DNA from: Rhexocercosporidium sp. MPI-PUGE-AT-0058
Lineage: Eukaryota; Ascomycota; Leotiomycetes; Helotiales
NCBI GenBank assembly: GCA_020746875.1
Contig: JAGTJL010000021.1
Span: 186,001 to 250,000, forward strand
Reading direction: 5' to 3'
Length of the DNA: 64,000 nt
Under the pieces are notes generated by a model. That model made no database searches and was not told the origin of the DNA. It saw only the letters and a list, made by a program, of their open reading frames with translations. Below are positions 56,080 to 64,000 of the stretch, one piece after another. Both the position numbers and the translations under genes were made by a program. Positions within the stretch are counted from its first letter, which is position 1. Every line of letters starts with the position of its first letter.

Positions 56080-57265
56080 TTATAAGGAAAACGTATTATA
56101 TAATAATGTATATTAAATGTTAATTATCGGCCCGTCACTAGCGCTAAAATCCATGGCCCTCCGCAAGCTACGGGATGGATTTTCCGGACCTCGGCGTAAT
56201 ATATTTAAATAATCTTTTACTTCTAAAGGTTACCGCAAGACTTTCTTCGGGAAACGCTACCTATTCGTACTACCTCTTAATATAATGTCTCTCCCGTAAC
56301 TCTTGCTCGCCTATAAAGTCGGTCCACTTCTATAAAATCTACGGCCTTTCGCAAGTTACAGGGTAGATTTTTCGAACCTCTGCGAGAAAATATTATTAAT
56401 TTTTTATATAGTCCTCTACAATTAACGGCCGCCGTAATACCTCTTCTAGGAAGACTACTCGTCCGTATCTCTTGATTTAGTGTTTCTCCCGTAACTCTTG
56501 CTCGCCCACAAAATCAGTCCACCTCCGTAAAATCTCCCGTAAAGTTGTATCTGCCGGTCGAGGTTATATAGCTTATTGCTTCCTTCTCCATTCCCTTTGT
56601 CGATTATTCAAAGGAGCCTTCCGTTTCCGACATATCGAGCAAGTGTAAAATTGCCCGAAAGCAAATAGAGGTCGAGTTTGAGCACAACTTAAGCAATAAC
56701 GGGCGGTTCTAAAGCTCTCGTCCATAGGAGGTTCGATTAAAGGCTCGACCGCAGGTTGTTGTGCCTCTTAAAGTTCCCCGGTCGTTTGCTAACTTTCGTA
56801 TCTTCGTGGGTCCGTAAGATTTACGTAGCTTCTTTGCGGTTGCTTAATATCCGTAGCCTCGTTCGTGAAGATATCGACTTCATCCCACTGCCGGTCTTGC
56901 TCGATTTCCTATTACGTTTCCTCTCGATGCCATTATAATTCGTCGTCCGAAAGCTTTACCTAACGCAGGCGTTCCTCCTCTTGTTCCCTTCGAGTCACTT
57001 CCCAACCCGCACGCTCTTCCGATGTCCAAATTCCTCGCTTTTGCCTTCGAATTGTCGCGTTCTTCTCTCGTCGGACGCGTCGATCATGCCTCTCTTTCAC
57101 GAATTCACCTTTCTTCTCTCGGTATTGATCGCGTTTCCGGTCCTTACACACGCGGCACGTTAATGCCCGGTATCCGTGGCCTTGCATAGGGTAGTCCGTG
57201 ATCTGCCGGTACGACTTACAGCCAGAGCAGCGTAATCGATTCGCAGGTAGGTCCGTAAGTGTCAT
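56080..57265 (-). pseudogene. RIP-like relic of a repeat-family zinc-ribbon protein
   Basis: From ATG 57265 the frame gives RLRCSGCKSYRQITDY and LTCRVCKDRKRDQYREKK (two CxxC pairs), then EEERLR and a TAG at 56960. The same frame continues for about 290 codons with at least 15 more in-frame stops. It includes a second CxxC pair unit (YCLSCAQTRPLF, YTCSICRKRKAPL) and two copies of WTDFxGEQELREx. Nearly every stop is TAA or TAG where a Gln fits (for example HREET**EIEQD), the pattern expected from CpA-to-TpA change. DNA from 56080 to 56500 is rich in TA. It is probably a multicopy gene or part of a transposable element inactivated by RIP. I do not recognise the family. Confidence 0.6.
56286..56500 (-). 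repeat. 195-bp in-frame internal repeat inside the relic
   Basis: The segment CTCCCGTAACTCTTGCTCGCC recurs at 56291 and about 56486 (period 195, that is 65 codons), with diverged flanks; a third, weaker copy lies around 56140-56200. It encodes the repeated WTDFxGEQELRE block on the minus strand. Confidence 0.5.
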
Positions 57266-57651
57266 GTTGAAGGGTAAAGAGCGTGTTTACTAATAAAGCT
57301 GACTTTGGTGTTGCGTGCACAGACCTCTTCACGTGACAGCTTCATTTTCTCCGGAATTTAAGGTTAATGTAAGAGAGATATGAGGGGCTGGTGAGGCTCT
57401 TCAGATGCCGATTTGTGATACCTGAAAGGAGTTCCCTGTTCCTCGGCACGTGACATTAACAGAATTCTTCATGTCTTTCGCAAAAGGCAGTTTGATCGAG
57501 ACCAATGTATTGTTTGTATCTAGATGCGAAGTAATTCTCCCTACAAATATACCTATCATCTGTTTGTTGATCCTGAACCCAGCACTCCAAAGTTTAGCGA
57601 AATACCCTGAAACTAACTCCACAAATAGCTCACAGCCACTAAAGGCCGCCC
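57266..57651. other. Intergenic
   Basis: 386 bases between the relic and the deoxyribosyltransferase-like gene. Nothing supported. Confidence 0.5.
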
Positions 57652-58164
57652 TTAAGATTCTTTCATTGCCCCTAAATCCCCCAACAACTTCACAACGCGA
57701 TCCGCCAGCTCCCCCACATTATCAACAACCTCAACTCCAAACCTCTGACAAACAATCTGCACATTTCCCCTCTTCCAATACCCCTTCGGACACGCAACGA
57801 CCATCTTCTTCCCCCTCGCAAAGAGGCCCAGCTCCATCAAAGTGATAGGCGCCGGGGATGTGGGGTTGAAAAACACAGCGACCACATCTGCTGCTTCCAT
57901 GGCGTCGAGCTCCCAGTTGACCTGTTCGTTGAACGGCGGGAAATCAATTTCTTCTCTCCAGCTCGAGTCCCAGTCTGCGCGATGTGGATTGAGGATCGTG
58001 ACTGGGAGGTGCGAGAGTGCAGCTGTGAGTAAGGATTGCCATGTTGCGGGAGGTGCATCGATGGAGCCTGAGAGAAAGATCGTGGGTTGGTCCTTGATGT
58101 AGTGGTTTGGCGCCATCACCACACGGCATCGTGTTGGGGCCGGATCGAGGACTGGGGAAGCCAT
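57652..58164 (-). CDS. Nucleoside 2-deoxyribosyltransferase-like protein
   Basis: Intronless, 170 aa. IFLSGSIDAPPATWQ is the nucleotide-binding start of the fold, ILNPHRADWDSSW and NWELDAMEAADVVAVFFNP are the next conserved blocks, and LMELGLFARGKKMVVACP carries the likely catalytic Glu. These match the Nuc_deoxyri_tr2/DUF4406-type family. Members exchange bases on deoxynucleosides or hydrolyse N-glycosidic bonds; fungal ones are mostly uncharacterised. The length is complete for the family. It stands alone between the RIP-like relic and the membrane-protein gene. Confidence 0.85.
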   Translation of the reverse strand: MASPVLDPAPTRCRVVMAPNHYIKDQPTIFLSGSIDAPPATWQSLLTAALSHLPVTILNPHRADWDSSWREEIDFPPFNEQVNWELDAMEAADVVAVFFNPTSPAPITLMELGLFARGKKMVVACPKGYWKRGNVQIVCQRFGVEVVDNVGELADRVVKLLGDLGAMKES

Positions 58165-59019
58165 GTTGTGTTGTAATATCGCGAGTGCGAATTGAAAGAT
58201 TTGTAATTTATATTTGTATTGTTGTTTGAGGAAGAAAGGGAAGATGTGAGATGCATTGCGATGATCATGACCAGGCTACGGAAAACCTCGGCCCTCAGCT
58301 CACGAGGCAGACTTCAGGGCTGACAAAATGGCATCGATGAAGTTTTGCCTCGCCTGGTGTGTATCCCTAAGTGCCAACGCATCTTAAAACTCACAAATCC
58401 ATTATCCGTTGGGTTCCTAATTTATTTTGGCTATTGTCGTTGCCGCCCATCAATTTCGGCCTGTTGTGGGTCGCATTGTTGGTGTTTACAGTTGTCTGCA
58501 CGAGCTGGGCGGCTATTCAAGTAGACTTCCATGATCTCATGGAGATCACAAGGCGGGCCAGCACTTGAGTACTTTTTTTTTTTTTTTTTTTGGAAAACAT
58601 GTGCAATTTTATTCTTCAGAAGAGCTGCTTTCAGTATTCTTCTCTATCAAGTCGTGCTTCTTATATCGATATTATGTTACCTCAATTCGTAGAACGTTCA
58701 GCCATGAGGGCAGACTCTCGGCGCTTAACGACTTCGCAGAGCATTGCGTTTCTCGAACCAATGAATGTCCTCATTTGCCGCCGCTGGTCGTGTTCTCTGG
58801 AGGAATAATTTCATCTAGAGTTTGGGCCAGGCCAAAAATCCCCTGCAGTGTGGTCGCAGAATGGTCGCTCCACAGTGTTTGTTGGTAATCAGTTCTGAAT
58901 AAAACCCGTCATCCTTCCCATCTGCTTCTGAAGTTTATTTGCGTCTTCCGTCTGACTATACACTTCTGGCCCGGGGCTTCAATATATTTCTTAACTGTTC
59001 AAATTTCATTTTTTTCGTA
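58165..59019. other. Intergenic with a T22 homopolymer
   Basis: 855 bases. A run of about 22 T at 58569-58590 stands out. The frame upstream of the next gene reaches 58939 only through a TTG. Confidence 0.5.
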
Positions 59020-60099
59020 ATGTCCCTGTTGTTGGCACATCCGACGACTGTGTCGTCTCCTGTCGTAATTGATACCTTCGGTGCCATCCAGGTCATCTCG
59101 TCGCGAGCCGACGTCCAGACGAACTTATTCCTCAACCCCCCCAGTACCGGATCCAATGGGCCAGACAACTCAGAATGGTCGCTTGGAACACAACAACAGT
59201 TACGCTGGAAGACCAATATCACGAATTACGACCTCATGCTATACCAGCAACTTGTCTGCAGTGATAATAATTGTGTGAATGGCCCTGTCATGATCAAAGG
59301 TCAGCATATTCCATCATCGAGATATGCGACTTCTGCTAATGGGTCCACAGAAGATCTCAAGAGTGATACCTCGACCTTTGTCTGGACTGTATCCACCGGT
59401 TCATTAAGCCTCTCGCCTACCAATACCTTCTTCCTCATAATCAGAGATGTCGAGAATGAACTCAACCAGTTTGGGTCAAGCTACCTCAACTTCACAAAAG
59501 GCGTTGAAGCTCCCGCAAATACTGCACCTCCAGCCAGGAGCAGCCCTACCACAGTTGTTGTGGCCTCGACGCTCTCTCCTTCATCTTCGTCTACAACAAC
59601 ATCAAAGTCCAGTGCAAGCTCCCCAGCAGCATCAGAAACTTCGTTGCTCCCACTCCCATTCCCAACTTCAACTTCAACCTCTACATCATCTTCAACAGCA
59701 ACCGCCCTGCCTATCTCTTCTCCCAGCCGCGGCCTCTCAACCGGTGCCAAAGTCGGCATGGTAATCGGAACCGTCTCCGTGGTCGTGATAGCAATACTCC
59801 TAGGCTGGTATCTCGGTCGACGACGGAAAATCAAATCGAAGAAATCACCCTTCCACCCATTTGAAACTCCAGCCCCCGCACCTCCAGTTCAGCTTTCCGA
59901 GCTTCACGTCCCGGGATGGGGAGAGCAAAAGCCTATACCACCACCTTTCACACCTCGAGAACTCCACGGGAAGGGGAAATTTGACAGTTTTACGGGTGTA
60001 CGAGAGTTGGATGCTTGGGAGAAGCCGGGTGAATTTGGGGATGGAAGGAGGCCTGGGGTTAAGTCTGGGGTGTATGAGTTGGGACCACGATATACGTAA
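59020..60099 (+). CDS. Single-pass Ser/Thr-rich membrane protein
   Basis: Intronless frame; ATG 59020 gives 359 aa. The N-terminal ectodomain contains FLNPPSTGSNGPDNSEWSLG and LRWKTNITNYDLMLYQQ, a pattern of small fungal surface proteins, with several N-glycosylation sequons. A Ser/Thr stalk follows (about residues 170-240), then a transmembrane helix (VGMVIGTVSVVVIAILLGWY) with a basic stop-transfer RRRKIKSKK and a Pro-rich cytoplasmic tail. The signal peptide is short or poor from this ATG (MSLLLAHPTTVSS). Hydrophobic sequence just upstream (NFIFFV) is in frame but has only a TTG, so the true start may be an unseen upstream exon. The layout is like Mid2/Wsc-type wall sensors, without their cysteine domains. 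Confidence 0.75.
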   Translation: MSLLLAHPTTVSSPVVIDTFGAIQVISSRADVQTNLFLNPPSTGSNGPDNSEWSLGTQQQLRWKTNITNYDLMLYQQLVCSDNNCVNGPVMIKGQHIPSSRYATSANGSTEDLKSDTSTFVWTVSTGSLSLSPTNTFFLIIRDVENELNQFGSSYLNFTKGVEAPANTAPPARSSPTTVVVASTLSPSSSSTTTSKSSASSPAASETSLLPLPFPTSTSTSTSSSTATALPISSPSRGLSTGAKVGMVIGTVSVVVIAILLGWYLGRRRKIKSKKSPFHPFETPAPAPPVQLSELHVPGWGEQKPIPPPFTPRELHGKGKFDSFTGVRELDAWEKPGEFGDGRRPGVKSGVYELGPRYT

Positions 60100-60568
60100 A
60101 AGCGGTTTCGATGCAATATGAAATATTACAAGCAATACTGCGGTCTTAGTTCTGACTCTCTTGCTTGTGCGACTGCTGTCTTTGGCACTTGATTCTGGAG
60201 CATAATGACCGGTGCAGAAATCGCCCCCAATGATGAAGACTCACATCCATACGAAGTACAAGTATGAAAGACCCAAGTAGTCGGTAAATCTTCTGTATGC
60301 GGACGATTCGAGATTTTTTGCGTTGCCTGTTGCACATTTGCTTGGATTCTGAATCCTCTCTTCCTTCTTTCCAGTCACTCGCGCAGCAACGCTCTCTGCA
60401 ATGGAGGTGCAGTAAATATTCAGAGAAGTATCCTCCCTTTGAATCATATAACACGGACTCTCTTCATGACTGGTTCAGTCAGTTTGGATTCCCTTCTTTC
60501 ACATATTTCTACACAAAGTATGACCAGCTTCACGATAATTCTCTCATCCGAATTCTTGGGTCTTCAAC
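60100..60568. other. Intergenic
   Basis: 469 bases; overlapping minus ORFs have no features. Confidence 0.45.
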
Positions 60569-61293
60569 ATGTCGTCTAACAGGACCCGTAACCGAGCAGG
60601 TGGAAATACAAACGCGACCACTGCTACTGGAACGACTACTACAACTTCGCTCCCGAACAATCCAATAAGACCTCGGAAGAGCAAGTGGCTTCAAGATGAC
60701 GGTAAGCCAGATTATTTCTCTCTGCCGATCTTGACGCAGATTTTTCTTGCACGAGTCTTCTCTTTCGGTTCTTTATGGTCAGGCAAAGTTTGGTCTGAGT
60801 ATTATCTTGCTCAGACAGGCAATATTTTTGTAGCATTTATATTCGAATCACACCTCCAACTGGCAAACATTGTTTCCAATATGTCCTGCGGTCTGATCCT
60901 GAAGGAAATACCGCAATCTTCTTCACCAAGACATCATTTTCTCTTCAACCTGCACCTCCATCTTACTCTCCCTGAAACATCACACTTACCCCTCTCTCAA
61001 TAGGCCACTTAATCGGCATTGCCCGGCGCAAAGGCGAAAAGAACCCCTTGAAATGGAACGTAGAACTCGACCCACAATACGCACGCTTCGCACCTGAAGG
61101 ATGGAGTCCAGTTCTCCTTCCTTTATCCGAGAACAAGAAGAAGAAGGAAGCGCCGAGTACGAATTCTACCCTGTCGAGCTCGTCTGGGAGTGGGAAGGGC
61201 AAGGGCAAGGGAGGGGGCGCATTGGGGAAATTGATGTTTTGGAAGAAGAAGGGCAAGGGCAAGGGAAAGGGGGCGAGTAGCAGTAGTAGTTGA
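60569..61293 (+). CDS. Small hypothetical protein with basic Gly/Lys tail; doubtful splice sites
   Basis: Exon 1 (60569-60701) encodes a Thr-rich start and KSKWLQDD; intron 60702-60782 is normal; exon 2 begins GKVWSEYYLAQTGNIF. The protein then seems to continue as QYVLRSDPEGNTAIFFTKTS (from about 60877) and, after another gap, HLIGIARRKGEKNPLKWNVE (from about 61013) to a tail of KGKGKG repeats ending at 61293. The 47-base gap at 60830-60876 begins with GT but has no AG end, and the second gap ends with AG (CAATAG) but has no GT donor. The unspliced frame from exon 2 runs to 61003 but is less protein-like. Either the gene is damaged at two splice sites or it uses non-canonical ones. Family unrecognised. 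Confidence 0.5.
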
Positions 61294-61591
61294 GGAGTTT
61301 AGTGTTCTGGCCCGTGTCAAAATCGGCCTCTTTTTTCTCCGCCGGAGAGAACGATGTGAAGCTTCTCGCTTAATCACCAGTAAATAGTAGACAAGGCAAC
61401 CTCACATGCTAGCGGAAATTTATGCCCTCGAGAATTACGTCGGGGGCAGTAGTCTTGAAGGCGAGGTTGTGATATAATATGTACAAGTATTGATTCTATC
61501 TACAGATAAGTGGCTCCTCCTCCTAGTTGGCTCATGTCGCATGTCAACGCTCTGTCCTGGCCACCATGTTCGCACACCTGTGATTGACGAC
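61294..61591. other. Intergenic
   Basis: 298 bases, nothing seen. Confidence 0.5.
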
Positions 61592-62450
61592 CTAACAGCT
61601 TGTCACGACATTGCTCTGAGTACAAGCCGAGTTATCTGGGCATGATCTGATCTTCTTCGGCTCGCCTGATGTAACACCAATATATTTGTCCCCATACTTG
61701 GTACCTCCTGGAATACAACTATTAACGAGAGATGCTTTGTCTGCTCCTGAGTTAGCTATTATCCTCGTTTAGAAGATTGAACAACCAACCTCCGTAGTTG
61801 GCATTGATGCCAACCACAACACCGCCACCTTTAGCGACGATGTCTTCGAAGATCGAAATTCTGGGCCCTCCGTTGCCGCTATAATTTATAGTGGCGCATT
61901 ACTTTTCCAAAGTTTTCGGCCTTAAAGCATCAGTCAAATCCAAATTTCAACACTCGGAAACCCTCACATAGAGTGCTTAACAGAAACGGTTCCTCGGTTA
62001 TTAAACTGTATGATCTTATCGGCTGCATTCCTCGCACTACTACTAATGACAAAGCTAGTGCTACTAGCTTGTTTGAAAGTCATTGCATCTTCACAGACCT
62101 CCTCATGCCAGACATTGATAAGCGTACAAGTACCACGGCAGTGAACACCTTCAGCTTGGTTTTTGCCTATGATGACGTTGGCGAGAGTGGCGCCGTCTTC
62201 AAGGATAAAGATCGTGTCCTTTTCGCCAGTCTCTGCCTGTCCTTGACAGACGTCTGCTGAGATTCGGTGCCAGCGCGCCATCTTCCCGTCAGAGACACCG
62301 CCGATGACTGTTGCAGATGGCAGCTTTGTCTCGCCTGTAGGGGAGGGGAATGTTGTGGAGGCTTTTGTAGTGGTTACAATGCCACCGAGGATACCACTCG
62401 TTGATGTAAGTGCAAGTGAACCCGGATAACCAGTGCCTTCGATTCACGTT
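61592..62450 (-). pseudogene. PL3 pectate lyase relic
   Basis: Minus-strand segments match pectate lyase family 3 in order: TKLPSATVIGGVSDGKMARW, CQGQAETGEKDTIFILEDGA, IIGKNQAEGVHCRGTCTLIN, VWHEEVCEDAMTFKQ, then, after breaks, GNGGPRISIFEDIVAKGGGV, GINANYGG and IGVTSGEPKKIRSCPDN to a TAG at 61592. The signal peptide and start codon are missing (a TGA lies just upstream of the first segment). Frame is lost around 61900-61975, where no GT-AG pair restores it, while a usable intron may exist at about 61733-61800. Family enzymes cleave de-esterified pectin by beta-elimination outside the cell and are common in plant-degrading fungi. Confidence 0.7.
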
Positions 62451-63200
62451 GCAGCCTATCACCAGAACAACTTTTCACATTATCTGAACGGAAAATCTAG
62501 GATGCTGCGGTACCTGACAGTACCCAATTATTTCCACCAGTCAATAGTCGTTCCCCGAGTATGGGGAAATATGAAGTTGCGGCTCAAAGCTGCCAGTATG
62601 CGAGGCCACAATCAGCATCCAAATCGGTCCGGGAAATGATCCCGATGATGAAGCGGGTCAGAAACCCTCCGCAGATACGCAGTTGAGCTGTTGTTTTCTT
62701 GGCAGTTCGCTTAAATGTGCACGCAATTGGTGGATATGGAGGTTCCGATTGCTGGTGGCGTAGAGCACACGACGTGTAGATTCGAGAGCACATTTACTTT
62801 CTGTCTCTTCCATATGTCAAGGAGACTAAAACAGTTGAAGAGCTAAAACAGTTTTACTACCGCTTTCTACCCTTCTGCTCGTATGGAGAACCAAAACCCG
62901 ATCGCGATGTCTTGATCCACTAATCAACGCTGCAGTGGACGATTCATCAGGGCTCATTCATTCATCGAACGCCACAGGTTCAGCATCGCATGTTTCGTTC
63001 CTTCGAACTCTTTGAAGGCTGGAAACCGGTAGCATTCTCTCCATATAGGTTTTGCTGAAAGGCACCAGCAAACAACCAATAATGCCTGCTATTATGTTCA
63101 GACGCACGAGTGATTTCCCCCTCGCTTTGCACGCCAATAGTTGGTTGACTGTAATAATTCCTCGCAACCCCTCATTCTCGGCATGGGCCAATGATCGATC
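62451..63200. other. Unassigned stretch
   Basis: 750 bases. A minus ORF (62958-63224) has a hydrophobic stretch (LNIIAGIIGCLLVPFS) reminiscent of a transporter fragment, but that is too little to name. Confidence 0.3.
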
Positions 63201-63864
63201 CATGGATGATGATTTGTCGCGCACCGTATGGCTGTTGGACAGAGAGATTGTGGACAGGACAATAACCTGTCAGATCCGACGGTGTTCCATGGTGAGGGTG
63301 GCTCTGCGCAGGTCAGTCATTCCAGAGTCCAACCAAGTGCGAAAGTGTTGCTAGTGACGGCCCGAAAACCATTGGATAATAGTGAGAAGTTGATCAATCC
63401 TTGGAGCGCTGAGCATGTAATTGCGTCAATCTGAAGTTTCGTATCGAGCTATCATAGCGTTGAGTTGCGTATGACTTGTCGGACTCGATTCATTAAGAGC
63501 AGCACACGTCCTGCTCTGTTGGTTCCTAAATTCCCTGTTTCTTCATCAAAGTCGTCAGCAACAGCAACAAGGCCAGTGAATTTACCTGGGGGGGTTCTTG
63601 AAGCGACTCTCTAGCGGCAGGCGAGCATCAGACTCCGATCGAGGGAAACTTAAAAGCGTTGAGGGTGGATCTGACAGAGGACGATTTTGCCAAGATTGAG
63701 AAAGCTGATCGTTTTGAGCTTGGCTCCCCACATTCCTTCTTGAGCGGTACTCTTCTTGGCCAGGATGGTACGCCTGCTACTGCTCAATATCTCAACTTGT
63801 GTGGCTTACTAACATCATGGGAAATTTCGATTACGTGCAAGGTCCTAAAGTCATAAGCCTTTAA
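63201..63864 (+). pseudogene. Aldo-keto reductase 3' relic
   Basis: Plus-strand fragments in different frames follow the order of an aldo-keto reductase C terminus: NNLSDPTVFHG (near 63260), VALRRSVIPESN (near 63300), then PIEGNLKALRVDLTEDDF, KIEKADRFELGSPHSFLSG (63640-63750) and finally, in a third frame, VWLTNIMGNFDYVQGPKVI to a TAA at 63864. Several frameshifts separate them. The catalytic N-terminal half was not found. Not functional. Confidence 0.5.
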
Positions 63865-64000
63865 AGTAGCTAGAAGAACCCACCGAAAACATCTACGAGG
63901 TGTAGTATTTTCATTAAGAGCGAGTATTACTTGGGGAGATTTATCAGAGTGTTATCAGCTAACAATGTTGATCATTTCTCGAATACAAGCTTCTTGTTGA
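63865..64000. other. Window end
   Basis: No feature. Confidence 0.4.

Noticed and set aside
58569..58590. T22 run as a transposon poly-A tail or terminator
   Set aside because: No target-site duplication or adjacent element was found; simple homopolymers are common in such genomes.
58939..59019. Upstream extension of the membrane-protein gene
   Set aside because: Depends on a TTG start; the first ATG is at 59020. Noted as a possible missing exon instead.
1..64000. CRISPR arrays, bacterial operons, riboswitches
   Set aside because: Intron-rich eukaryotic genes throughout; no regularly spaced repeats with unique spacers.

Overview
The window is nuclear DNA of a filamentous ascomycete (Pezizomycotina). 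Short GT-AG introns of about 45-120 nt interrupt most genes, promoters are pyrimidine-rich, and the content (PIR cell-wall protein, HET-domain gene, PL3 pectate lyase relic, 2EXR-type gene, RIP-like damage) is typical of this group. The style of the proteins suggests Leotiomycetes/Helotiales, but that is an inference. All exon models were built by hand from reading-frame continuity and splice consensus.

Left part (1-17.7 kb) is gene-poor. It holds a PIR-repeat cell-wall protein gene (2197-3669), an acidic protein of unknown function (8801-10348, minus), and three damaged genes in a row: a membrane-anchored or secreted hypothetical protein with one in-frame UAG (12452-13513), a secreted-protein gene with three stops and a frameshift (14713-16102), and a 2EXR-like relic (16619-17689).

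The centre (18.2-54 kb) looks like one large catabolic gene cluster. It has a P450 diverging from a sugar-porter-type MFS gene, a second MFS transporter, a FAD aromatic monooxygenase diverging from an SDR, a FATP/acyl-CoA synthetase gene with an apparent frameshift, a C2H2 + fungal_trans regulator, a homogentisate-dioxygenase-type ring-cleavage enzyme, a PcaB-like cycloisomerase/lyase, a 3-ketoacyl-CoA thiolase diverging from a maleylacetate-reductase-like Fe-ADH, a succinyl-CoA:3-oxoacid CoA-transferase diverging from a type-B carboxylesterase, and a family III CoA-transferase. Read together: uptake, ester cleavage, ring hydroxylation, ring opening, reduction to a 3-oxoadipate-like acid, CoA activation and thiolysis to acetyl-CoA and succinyl-CoA. 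No intradiol dioxygenase, maleylacetoacetate isomerase or fumarylacetoacetase is visible, so the route is not simply the textbook beta-ketoadipate or homogentisate pathway. GTGGGG/CCCCAC boxes, often as inverted pairs, occur in the divergent promoters.

The right part (54-64 kb) is decayed and accessory: a frameshifted HET-domain gene, a heavily RIP-like zinc-ribbon repeat-protein relic (56080-57265), an intact nucleoside 2-deoxyribosyltransferase-like gene, a Ser/Thr-rich single-pass membrane protein, a small basic-tailed protein with doubtful splice sites, and relics of a PL3 pectate lyase and an aldo-keto reductase at the edge.
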